Shown here piece after piece: positions 1-6,029 of a stretch of DNA of 18,395 bases. The first letter of the stretch is position 1. Every line of letters starts with the position of its first letter. The notes under the pieces are model-generated. The model had not been told where the DNA came from. It worked only from the letters and a program-made list of their open reading frames with translations, and ran no database searches. Source of the stretch: Phycisphaerales bacterium (GTDB lineage: Bacteria; Planctomycetota; Phycisphaerae; Phycisphaerales; SM1A02); the NCBI GenBank assembly GCA_030748455.1, contig JASMLY010000089.1, positions 1-18,395 on the forward strand, given 5' to 3'. The position numbers were made by a program, and so were the translations under genes.

Positions 1-709
1 TTGTCGATACACCAAATAACAAAGCAACACAAATACAATGTAAAAACTGACTGATGAGCATCGCTGGCTTTACTCCAAGCGATGCGGGCATACTTTTTAG
101 GTTGTCACGCCTGTCACATTCGACATCTTGCAAAGCATAAATAATGTCAAACCCTGCTACCCAACAAAGCACCGCGCCAGAAAGTAACCAGATTGGCAAA
201 CTGTGCAACGTTTCTGGATGTACTGCAATCGCTGCAGCAACGGGACTCAAGGCAAGTGACGCGCCAAGATACATATGACAGAGCCAAGTGAAACGTTTAA
301 ATACTGGATATGCAACTAGAAGCAAAAGCACAGGGACGGATAAATACAATGGCAGGAAATTATTCCAACCAATAAACATGGCTGCAAAACAGATAAACAG
401 AACGGCACTCCATAAAAGATGTGTTATTGCAACAGATGGCAGAACGTCTCCCGAAGCAATGACTCGGTCTTTTGTCCGAGGGTTCTGGGCATCGATATTT
501 TTGTCGAGGATTCGATTTGCAAGCATCGCAACATTTCGAGCGAAGAACATGCAGAGCACGATGAGAATGAGTTGTATTCCGAAATCGGTCCAGAGGATTT
601 GTCCATCGTGCGTGGCTGCCATAAATCCGCCAAGCAAGGCGAACGGCATTGCGAAAACCGTGTGAGAAACCTTGATATCTGTAAGCAGTTTAAAAAGTGC
701 GGGCTTCAT
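1..709 (-). CDS. ubiA: UbiA-family polyprenyltransferase (UbiA/MqnP-like), 3' end outside window
   Basis: Integral membrane prenyltransferase that attaches a polyprenyl chain to an aromatic quinone precursor. I translated the minus strand by hand: 236 residues are visible, starting at ATG 709 and still open at base 1. Members of the family are usually about 280-300 residues, so the C-terminal helices are missing. Both Mg-prenyl-diphosphate Asp motifs are present: N65-x3-D69-x3-D73 (NRILDKNID) and D188-x6-D195-x3-D199 (DIIYALQDVECD). Hydrophobic segments surround them. The second motif with YALQD is typical of the UbiA/MqnP branch, so either ubiquinone or menaquinone (futalosine) synthesis is possible. 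The gene diverges from proS across only 28 bp and has no Shine-Dalgarno; a TATCAT hexamer lies 9 nt before the ATG. Family is certain, substrate is inferred. Confidence 0.9.
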   Translation of the reverse strand, partial: MKPALFKLLTDIKVSHTVFAMPFALLGGFMAATHDGQILWTDFGIQLILIVLCMFFARNVAMLANRILDKNIDAQNPRTKDRVIASGDVLPSVAITHLLWSAVLFICFAAMFIGWNNFLPLYLSVPVLLLLVAYPVFKRFTWLCHMYLGASLALSPVAAAIAVHPETLHSLPIWLLSGAVLCWVAGFDIIYALQDVECDRRDNLKSMPASLGVKPAMLISQFLHCICVALLFGVST

Positions 710-718
710 AGTGTGGGC

Positions 719-728
719 ATGATAGAAT
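719..728. promoter_or_regulatory. Overlapping divergent -10-like elements for ubiA and proS
   Basis: The 28-bp gap between ubiA and proS holds TATCAT on the minus strand (724-719) and TAGAAT on the plus strand (723-728). Each ends 9 nt before its ATG. Neither gene has a Shine-Dalgarno, and no good -35 is seen. This would give transcripts starting within a few bases of the start codons. Position and sequence are seen; promoter function is inferred. Confidence 0.4.
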
Positions 729-737
729 CCCATCACT

Positions 738-2237
738 ATGGCCGCACCAAAAACAGCAATCGTACCGACAAGAAGTGAAGATTATCCTCAGTGGTATCAA
801 GAAGTGATCAAAGCAGCTGACCTTGCCGAAACATCACCGGTTCGGGGATGCATGGTGATTAAGCCTTGGGGCTATGGTCTTTGGGAAAATATCCAAAAAA
901 ACCTTGATGCTCGCTTCAAAGCAACAGGGCATAAAAATGCATATTTCCCACTGTTTATTCCACTGAGTTTCTTGCAACGCGAAGCCGACCATGTGGAGGG
1001 ATTTGCAAAGGAATGCGCGGTTGTCACACATCACCGTCTTGAACCTGATGCAGATGGACAGTTGCAGCCAGCAGGCGAACTTGAAGAACCGTTGATTGTT
1101 CGCCCAACCTCAGAAACGATTATTGGCGAAATGTTCAGCAAGTGGATCGAATCGTATCGTGATTTGCCTTTATTGATTAACCAATGGGCAAATGTTGTTC
1201 GCTGGGAAATGCGTACGCGTTTGTTTTTGCGAACCGCTGAGTTTTTGTGGCAAGAGGGGCACACCGCCCACGCAACCGAACAAGAAGCAATAGATGAAAC
1301 GTTGCAAATGCTCGACATCTACAAAGATTTTGCAGAAAACACGATGGCGATGCCTGTGATTACTGGGGCAAAAAGTGAAGGGGAACGATTCCCCGGAGCA
1401 GTTGAGACATATTCAATCGAGGCAATGATGCAAGATGGCAAAGCGTTGCAATCGGGAACATCTCATTTCCTTGGACAAAACTTTTCAAAAGCGCAGAATA
1501 TTACGTTCCAGAATGACAACAAAGAAGTTGAGTTTGCGTGGACAACAAGTTGGGGGGTATCAACACGACTCATAGGGGGTTTGATTATGACGCATGCAGA
1601 CGATGATGGGCTTGTGCTTCCTCCTCGGCTCGCACCTTCGCACGTTGTGATCATTCCAATAACATTTAAAGCTGATGATCCAGAAGCTGTTTTGAATTAT
1701 TGCCATAAACTTGCTGCAGATCTTGGAGTGATTAATTACCACGGTAGATCCGTAGAAGTTGAAATTGACAACCGCGATATTCGCGGAGGTGAAAAAACGT
1801 GGGGTTGGATTAAAAAGGGGATTCCAATTCGTTTAGAGGTTGGACCTCGTGACATGGAAAATGATTCTGTCTTTATGGCACGACGCGATACAGGGCATAA
1901 AGAGAAACAAGGCGTTCCACGAGGAGAGTTTATTGAAACTGTCACAAACATTCTTGATGAAATTCAGCAAGGTTTGTTTGATCGAGCACTTGCCCGTCGC
2001 GACGAAGTAACGAAAACAATCGATTCCAAAGATGCGTTTTACAAACATTTTGAGGGTGAGGGCTCTGGGTTTGTGTTTGCACATTTCTGCGGCGATCCTG
2101 CAGTTGAAGAGCAAATCAAAAATGATTTGAAAGTGACGCTTCGTTGTATTCCACTTGAAGATGATCCCGAAGGTGGCACTTGTATCTTTTCTGGGGAACC
2201 CTCAAAACAACGCGTTTTGTGGGCTAAAGCGTACTAA
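738..2237 (+). CDS. proS: Prolyl-tRNA synthetase, archaeal/eukaryotic (type 3) form
   Basis: Class II synthetase that charges tRNA-Pro with proline in the cytoplasm. The 499 residues match the short archaeal/eukaryotic-type ProS, which lacks the large editing insertion of the E. coli type. Visible marks are the class II core with RPTSETII at 122-129, the motif 2 region RWEMRTRLFLRTAEF at 155-169, and a C-terminal domain ending in LWAKAY with the terminal Tyr typical of this form. The C-terminal zinc site looks degenerate: C451 and C482 remain, but the partner cysteines are replaced (CGDPAV and CIFS). The ATG at 738 is the first in frame and fits the family N-terminus; there is no Shine-Dalgarno, but TAGAAT precedes it by 9 nt. 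It diverges from ubiA and is followed by a structured 179-bp gap. Confidence 0.96.
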   Translation: MAAPKTAIVPTRSEDYPQWYQEVIKAADLAETSPVRGCMVIKPWGYGLWENIQKNLDARFKATGHKNAYFPLFIPLSFLQREADHVEGFAKECAVVTHHRLEPDADGQLQPAGELEEPLIVRPTSETIIGEMFSKWIESYRDLPLLINQWANVVRWEMRTRLFLRTAEFLWQEGHTAHATEQEAIDETLQMLDIYKDFAENTMAMPVITGAKSEGERFPGAVETYSIEAMMQDGKALQSGTSHFLGQNFSKAQNITFQNDNKEVEFAWTTSWGVSTRLIGGLIMTHADDDGLVLPPRLAPSHVVIIPITFKADDPEAVLNYCHKLAADLGVINYHGRSVEVEIDNRDIRGGEKTWGWIKKGIPIRLEVGPRDMENDSVFMARRDTGHKEKQGVPRGEFIETVTNILDEIQQGLFDRALARRDEVTKTIDSKDAFYKHFEGEGSGFVFAHFCGDPAVEEQIKNDLKVTLRCIPLEDDPEGGTCIFSGEPSKQRVLWAKAY

Positions 2238-2242
2238 ACCAA

Positions 2243-2364
2243 GGAAAACCTAAAAAAAGCATTATCGGCTCAAGGGTTTCTTGAAGCATCGCCGATGTTG
2301 GTTTTCCGCCAATGGTGGGCGGCGGCCCCCGGAAAACTCGATTCTGCTTTTTTGAGCAGTTTTC
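2243..2364. other. Intergenic region of nested and alternating inverted repeats after proS
   Basis: Between the proS stop and the next gene lie three nested arms: 2243-2250 with 2300-2307 (ggaaaacc/ggttttcc), 2264-2269 with 2291-2296 (atcggc/gccgat) and 2270-2274 with 2280-2284 (tcaag/cttga). The segment 2301-2307 can instead pair with ggaaaac at 2331-2337, and gaaaact at 2332-2338 can pair with agttttc at 2358-2364. A T6 run (2348-2353) lies inside the last loop. The region could be the proS 3' UTR and terminator, or a small structured RNA. No match to a known RNA family was recognised. Confidence 0.4.
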
Positions 2365-2382
2365 GATTTTCGGATTGGGGGG

Positions 2383-2410
2383 TTGCAACAACTGATTTGG
2401 CAGGTATTCT
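2383..2410 (+). promoter_or_regulatory. Promoter of the 83-residue gene (TTGCAA-16-TATTCT)
   Basis: TTGCAA at 2383-2388 is separated by 16 bp from TATTCT at 2405-2410, which ends 6 nt before the ATG at 2417. This is the clearest -35/-10 pair in the window and predicts transcription starting at or next to the start codon. Confidence 0.5.
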
Positions 2411-2416
2411 TTCAGT

Positions 2417-2668
2417 ATGGAAATCAACGGACCCATCCCATTTGCAGCAGCACAAGCGTACGGCATCAAGCCAGCAGCGCCGAGTGTTCCTGTTGCCGAT
2501 GCGACACCTGTGCAAAACCTCGTCGCAGCACAAGTTCCAGGCAAGGTGACATTCGATGGTGTACCCGTTTCCGATATGCAGCCTCTGCAACTTTATGCCC
2601 GCACCGCCGATCGCATCGAAGCGGCAACACGACTTGCTGTCGGCCACAACCTCGATATCCAAGCCTAA
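2417..2668 (+). CDS. Small conserved-looking protein of unknown function (83 aa)
   Basis: I do not recognise a family. The protein has an Ala/Pro/Val-rich N-terminal half and ends with a short amphipathic stretch (LYARTADRIEAATRLAVGH) followed by NLDIQA. It has no signal peptide, membrane helix or cysteines, and is mildly acidic. Support for a real gene: a good promoter whose -10 ends 6 nt before the ATG, a fitting convergent terminator right at the stop codon, and a gap that would otherwise be unexplained between proS and manA. A competing minus-strand frame here lacks such signals. The layout loosely recalls short flagellar regulatory peptides such as FlgM, but this is too weak to name it. 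Confidence 0.65.
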   Translation: MEINGPIPFAAAQAYGIKPAAPSVPVADATPVQNLVAAQVPGKVTFDGVPVSDMQPLQLYARTADRIEAATRLAVGHNLDIQA

Positions 2669-2694
2669 AAACTAGCCGAGGGTCAGTTTTTTTT
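2668..2694. terminator. Bidirectional terminator between the 83-aa gene and manA
   Basis: aaaact (2668-2673) pairs with agtttt (2685-2690). After one mismatch the stem continues with a short GC/GU arm around the loop gag. On the plus strand the stem runs into eight T residues (2687-2694); on the minus strand it runs into five. The element overlaps both stop codons, serving the plus-strand small gene and the minus-strand manA. Confidence 0.65.
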
Positions 2695-3613
2695 GTGCGG
2701 GTATATCAAAGCGAAGGATTGTTGTTCCTTCTTGCAAACGAAGTATCGCGTCAGTTAACCCAACAGGTAGTAAAACCGTTGTTCCAGCAGGGGCGTTCAC
2801 CCCATGCGTGTGTTCAATTGACGCATGGCCTTCTGTCACCATAAGAACTGCAGGAGTCTCATCAACAATGAGATCCATCGAAGCGTCGTCTAACGCAGTC
2901 ACTCGTTCTGCGGAAAAATGAGGTGTTTCAACAAGTAGCGTTGTTTCAAAAGGTCCACTTTGTAATGGAGTGGGAGTTCCATGGTTTTCAGGCGTTGCAT
3001 CAAAATCAATACATTCCATCGCTTGATCTATGTGCATCGTTCTACCTGTTCGTCCCCAATCCCATAACCGAAAGGTCGTGTCGCTCGGAGTTTGAACTTC
3101 AGCGACGAGCACCCCAGCACCCAACGCGTGACAAGTTCCACTTGGCAAATAATAACACTCGCCTTTTTTGACGTTGATCGCATTCAGAAGGTCTGGCACC
3201 GAATTGTTTTCAATCGATTTTCGAAGCATCGCTTCTGTTGTTCCTTCTTTGAGACCTACATAAATCATGCCCTCTGGTGTCGAATCTAAAATAACCCAAG
3301 CTTCACTCTTGAGATGTGCATCTTGGTGGGTTTTCGCGTACGCCTCACTTGGGTGTACTTGTACAGAGAGGTTGTCACAGGCATCGAGAAATTTAATGAG
3401 TAAAGGAAACTGTTCATCAAGTTGTTCACCGGCTCGTGGTCCATTGGCGATAATGGATTTTCCGTTTTGGACACTTGGTGGAAGATCAGCGAGTTCCCAC
3501 GATTCACCAATTGAAACATCTGGAGGTATTTGTTTCCCAAAACGTTCAAGCGTTCGCCCTCCCCAAACTTTTTCAACTAGGATTGGTTCAAAAGTAAGAG
3601 GATAGGGTTCCAT
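2672..3613 (-). CDS. manA: Mannose-6-phosphate isomerase, type I
   Basis: Zinc enzyme that interconverts mannose 6-phosphate and fructose 6-phosphate, feeding GDP-mannose and polysaccharide synthesis or mannose use. The cupin-fold marks are clear in 313 residues: VEKVWGG near the N-terminus, metal ligands Q85 and H87 in SVQVHP, E104 in KSEAW, and H162 in GTCHALG, followed by QTPSDTTFRLWDWGR, which carries the active-site Arg region. Length matches the short bacterial type I enzymes (about 310-320) rather than E. coli ManA (391). The start is fixed by a one-base overlap with the stop of the upstream fabZ-like gene (TAATG at 3615-3611), so the two are probably translated from one message. A terminator sits at its stop codon. 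Confidence 0.95.
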   Translation of the reverse strand: MEPYPLTFEPILVEKVWGGRTLERFGKQIPPDVSIGESWELADLPPSVQNGKSIIANGPRAGEQLDEQFPLLIKFLDACDNLSVQVHPSEAYAKTHQDAHLKSEAWVILDSTPEGMIYVGLKEGTTEAMLRKSIENNSVPDLLNAINVKKGECYYLPSGTCHALGAGVLVAEVQTPSDTTFRLWDWGRTGRTMHIDQAMECIDFDATPENHGTPTPLQSGPFETTLLVETPHFSAERVTALDDASMDLIVDETPAVLMVTEGHASIEHTHGVNAPAGTTVLLPVGLTDAILRLQEGTTILRFDIPAQKKLTLG

Positions 3614-4086
3614 TACATCATCATGCCGGTAATTTGAACTTCAAAAATAAACGTTCCATCGACATATCCTTGTGCATCGCAAACAAAACGTCTTCGTTGG
3701 AATTTTCGAATAATTGAAACAAGTGCAAGTGTGGAGTCTGGAAGAACTTGTCCACGAAATGAGCAATTGTCACACCGAGTAAAACCCATAAAGTGGTTTG
3801 AATCTGAGTTGATGTGGTAAAGAACGCTGCTGAGTTGAGCAGCAGCTTCGATCATGAGGACACCAGGGTAGAGCGGCCTTCCGGGAATGTGTCCTGCAAC
3901 CCAAAATTCATTTTCTTTTACTTCTTTGATTCCGACCGCAGTCTGTTTGTCGTCACTTACGTGGGCAACGTAATCGAGTTGTCGCATATCACCTGCTTGT
4001 GGATTCATCTCTCCAACTTGCTTAGATGAGAGGGCAATGCCGGAAAGATCAATTGAGGAAAGGTCAAGTAGTGGTTCAATAGCCAT
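3613..4086 (-). CDS. fabZ: FabZ-type 3-hydroxyacyl-ACP dehydratase
   Basis: Hot-dog-fold dehydratase that removes water from 3-hydroxyacyl-ACP in fatty acid elongation. The active-site block GHIPGRPLYPGVLMIE carries the catalytic His66 and Glu80 with the family spacing H-x3-G-x4-PG-x4-E. At 157 residues it is slightly longer than E. coli FabZ (151), because of an N-terminal extension of roughly 20 residues before the hot-dog core. It overlaps manA by one base, an unusual partner, so a fatty-acid role is probable but a specialised dehydratase cannot be excluded. It has no Shine-Dalgarno; TACTCT lies 8 nt before the ATG, just beyond the terminator of the upstream histone-like gene. Confidence 0.88.
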   Translation of the reverse strand: MAIEPLLDLSSIDLSGIALSSKQVGEMNPQAGDMRQLDYVAHVSDDKQTAVGIKEVKENEFWVAGHIPGRPLYPGVLMIEAAAQLSSVLYHINSDSNHFMGFTRCDNCSFRGQVLPDSTLALVSIIRKFQRRRFVCDAQGYVDGTFIFEVQITGMMM

Positions 4087-4094
4087 GGTTGATT

Positions 4095-4100
4095 AGAGTA
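4095..4100 (-). promoter_or_regulatory. -10-like hexamer for the fabZ-manA pair
   Basis: TACTCT on the minus strand (4100-4095) ends 8 nt before the ATG at 4086. It lies between the terminator hairpin of the histone-like gene and fabZ, where a new promoter is needed. No -35 is recognisable. Confidence 0.4.
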
Positions 4101-4134
4101 TCAAAGAAACAGACCTAGGCGATGCCTAGGTCTG
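4101..4134 (-). terminator. Rho-independent terminator of the histone H1-like gene
   Basis: A perfect 11-bp inverted repeat (4110-4120 with 4124-4134, cagacctaggc/gcctaggtctg) with a 3-nt loop is followed on the minus strand by TTTCTTTGAT. It lies 24 bp after the stop of the histone-like gene and 23 bp before fabZ. Confidence 0.8.
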
Positions 4135-4158
4135 CGTGGTCTGTCGAGCAGGGAGCGA

Positions 4159-4335
4159 TCAACTGTCGCTGCTGCGTAGATTGAGAACGTCTTTGCGAAC
4201 TTGTTGCGCTGCTGCTTTGATGTCCTGCATGGCTTTGCGGACGCGTGTACCAGCGGCTTTGTTGCCACCTTCACATTTCGCCATATCTTCAGTTACATCA
4301 TTTACGAGTTGAACGAGTCTGTCATAAGCTTCCAT
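4159..4335 (-). CDS. Minimal histone H1-like (Hc1 family) DNA-associated protein
   Basis: Small helical protein of 58 residues that resembles the N-terminal part of chlamydial Hc1. The core CEGGNKAAGTRVRKAMQDIK aligns with the Hc1 AEKGNKAAAQRVR region, and the whole chain is predicted to form a helical hairpin. It lacks the long Lys/Ala-rich tail of chlamydial Hc1, ending instead in LNLRSSDS. The start at ATG 4335 is chosen because GGAGG lies 7 nt upstream and because the family begins here; a longer frame back to 4413 would add 26 residues unlike the family. A 6-bp hairpin (4361-4375) is in the leader and a strong terminator follows. Role in chromosome compaction is inferred from the family. 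Confidence 0.85.
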   Translation of the reverse strand: MEAYDRLVQLVNDVTEDMAKCEGGNKAAGTRVRKAMQDIKAAAQQVRKDVLNLRSSDS

Positions 4336-4360
4336 CAGTATGCCTCCAACGTGGGTTGTA

Positions 4361-4375
4361 TGGGTCAGAGACCCA
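4361..4375 (-). promoter_or_regulatory. Small leader hairpin upstream of the histone-like gene
   Basis: Perfect inverted repeat tgggtc-aga-gaccca, located 25 nt before the start codon and upstream of the GGAGG ribosome binding site. It would form in the 5' leader. Another imperfect candidate (acaatg/cattgt, 4412-4417 and 4427-4432) lies further upstream. Function unknown. Confidence 0.35.
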
Positions 4376-4514
4376 AGGTATTGTTCGAATGATTGGGCGA
4401 GATTGCCCCTCACAATGTTCTAGGTGCATTGTTTATCGGCACAACGGGCTTTGCAACCCCGAAATTGAAGAAAAACTGCAAATAATAGGGATTTGTTAGG
4501 TAAAAAAACTAGAT

Positions 4515-5951
4515 TTAGACCCGAAGTTCGATCGATTCAGTCTCGTGTGCGGCGTATTTTTGCTTGATTTCTGCCACGACTGATTCATTGAACTGGTCTA
4601 CTTGGGAGGGAGCTCTGCCAATAAACCCACTAGGATCTGCCACTGTGGTGAGATCAAGAGAAGCGAACATGGGCTCTTGGGCGAGTTTTGCAAGCAGATC
4701 ATTTTCAGCACCCTCTTCCTTGATTCGCCTCGCTACCGCGACTGCGTGTGTTCGCACAATCTCATGTGCATCTTGGCGATCGGCTCCAGCGGCCACAGCT
4801 TCCATCATGAGCCGCTCCGTAGCGAGAAATGGCATTTCTTGTTGCAAATTTTTCGCAACGGTGGCTTCATGCACGATCAGCCCATCAACAACGTTGTTGA
4901 GGACATCAAGGGTTCCATCGAGTGCTAAAAAAGATTCAGGGAGGGCAAGCCTTCGGTTTGCAGAATCATCGAGGGTACGCTCCATCCATTGAACCGAAGC
5001 AGTTTGCAATGCGTTGGGTGGCATGTTCATCACGAAACGAGCAAGGGCGCACATGCGTTCGCATCGCATTGGATTTCGTTTGTATGCCATTGCTGAAGAG
5101 CCTATTTGTTTTTTCTCAAATGGTTCTTCAAGTTCTCCACGATTTGCGAGTAATCGAACATCCGTTGCAAATTTGTGTACCGCAGCAGCAACGGCGGCAA
5201 GGCTCGATAAGATTTGGGCATCTACGAGCCGAGGATACGTTTGCCCCGTTACGCAGAGGCGTTTATCAAGCGGCCAATCCATTTGCTCGGTCACGATGCG
5301 ATCAAGTGCATCGACTTTGGCATGATCGCCATCAAACAAATCTAGAAATGACGCTTGCGTACCAGTTGCACCACGAATGGATCGAAATCGCATCACATCG
5401 AGTCGGTGTTCAAGGTCTTCAAGTGCAAGGGCAAGGTCTTGAGCCCAAAGCGTGGCTCGTTTTCCAACAGTTGTGGGCTGGGCGGGTTGATAATGGGTGA
5501 AACCGAGTGTTGGTACATCGCGGTAGGTCTGGGCAAAATCGCCAAGTGCGATGATGGCATTCGCAACTTTGCGTGCGATCATTTGGGTTGCTTGGCGCAA
5601 TTGCAACAGTTCCGTGTTGCAATTGACAAACTGACTTGTTGCTCCAAGGTGAATAATTGCACGCGCGGTTGGTGCAATATCTCCTAGTGCATGGACGTGT
5701 GCCATGACATCATGTCGCAGTTCCTTCTCATACTTGGCGGCTGCTTCAAAATCAATCGTATCGAGGGTGTCTTCTAACTCGCTGATCTGCGCATCTGAGA
5801 TATCAAGACCAAGTTCTTGCTGTCCCTTTGCAAGGACAAGCCAAAGCTTTCTCCAAGTCTGGAATTTCCGACGATCTGACCAGACTTCTTGCATTTGCTG
5901 TGATGCGTAGCGACCAGACAACGGCGAGCGATATCCACCATGTTCATCCAT
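4515..5951 (-). CDS. purB: Adenylosuccinate lyase
   Basis: Catalyses two fumarate-releasing steps of purine synthesis (SAICAR to AICAR, and adenylosuccinate to AMP) as a homotetramer. The 478 residues show the superfamily regions: HDVMAHV at 80-86, LGATSQFV at 102-109, THYQPAQPTT with the conserved His at 153, and the fumarase/lyase signature loop SSAMAYKRNP at 285-294. The form SSAM-YKRNPM-E is close to the eukaryotic ADSL type, except Ala replaces the usual Pro in the loop. The start at 5951 (MDEHGGYRSPLSGRYAS) matches the family; the frame extends 83 codons upstream, but that part crosses the palindrome at 5964-6004 and is not plausible coding. TACAAT ends 6 nt before the ATG. A T7 run follows the stop, but no strong terminator stem was seen. 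Confidence 0.96.
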   Translation of the reverse strand: MDEHGGYRSPLSGRYASQQMQEVWSDRRKFQTWRKLWLVLAKGQQELGLDISDAQISELEDTLDTIDFEAAAKYEKELRHDVMAHVHALGDIAPTARAIIHLGATSQFVNCNTELLQLRQATQMIARKVANAIIALGDFAQTYRDVPTLGFTHYQPAQPTTVGKRATLWAQDLALALEDLEHRLDVMRFRSIRGATGTQASFLDLFDGDHAKVDALDRIVTEQMDWPLDKRLCVTGQTYPRLVDAQILSSLAAVAAAVHKFATDVRLLANRGELEEPFEKKQIGSSAMAYKRNPMRCERMCALARFVMNMPPNALQTASVQWMERTLDDSANRRLALPESFLALDGTLDVLNNVVDGLIVHEATVAKNLQQEMPFLATERLMMEAVAAGADRQDAHEIVRTHAVAVARRIKEEGAENDLLAKLAQEPMFASLDLTTVADPSGFIGRAPSQVDQFNESVVAEIKQKYAAHETESIELRV

Positions 5952-5957
5952 ACGTAC

Positions 5958-5963
5958 ATTGTA
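5958..5963 (-). promoter_or_regulatory. -10 element of purB
   Basis: TACAAT on the minus strand ends 6 nt before the purB ATG and has no Shine-Dalgarno downstream, suggesting a leaderless message. It lies inside an 11-bp odd palindrome (5954-5964, gtaca-t-tgtac), which could also be an operator. The expected -35 position falls in the loop region of the long hairpin at 5964-6004. Confidence 0.5.
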
Positions 5964-6004
5964 CCCTACGTGGTGCGAGGCACGGCGCCTCGCACCACGC
6001 AGGG
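5964..6004. repeat. Long intergenic palindrome between purB and the UbiA-like gene
   Basis: A perfect 13-bp inverted repeat (5969-5981 with 5987-5999, cgtggtgcgaggc/gcctcgcaccacg) with a 5-nt loop is extended, after one mismatch (5968/6000), by four more pairs (5964-5967 with 6001-6004). It is GC-richer than its surroundings. It sits between two divergent genes, so a terminator role is unlikely. It resembles a REP-type dispersed palindrome or an operator; no second copy is present in the window. Confidence 0.75.
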
Positions 6005-6017
6005 CGACAGGGGTGGG

Positions 6018-6023
6018 TACGAT
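6018..6023 (+). promoter_or_regulatory. -10-like hexamer of the UbiA-like gene
   Basis: TACGAT ends 6 nt before the ATG at 6030, the same spacing as at purB, yhaM-like and the 83-residue gene. The intervening bases are G-rich (gggggа-type run of five G), which is too close to the ATG for a normal Shine-Dalgarno. No -35 is seen; its place is occupied by the long palindrome. Confidence 0.4.
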
Positions 6024-6029
6024 GGGGGA

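Noticed and set aside
288..778. Two plus-strand frames of 119-125 residues opposite ubiA
   Set aside because: Antisense to a gene with both Asp motifs intact; no recognisable domain.
2270..2662. 130-residue minus-strand frame opposite the 83-residue gene
   Set aside because: No start or terminator signals in that direction and no family; the plus-strand gene has a promoter at the right distance.
4336..4413. 26-codon extension of the histone-like gene
   Set aside because: GGAGG lies just before the internal ATG 4335 and the family starts there; the extension translates the leader hairpin.
4501..4514. Terminator after purB
   Set aside because: A T7 run is present on the minus strand, but the preceding bases form no stem longer than about 4 bp.
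4922..5500. 192-residue frame on the plus strand opposite purB
   Set aside because: Lies fully antisense to a well-supported enzyme, shows no domain, and has no start signals; a shadow frame.
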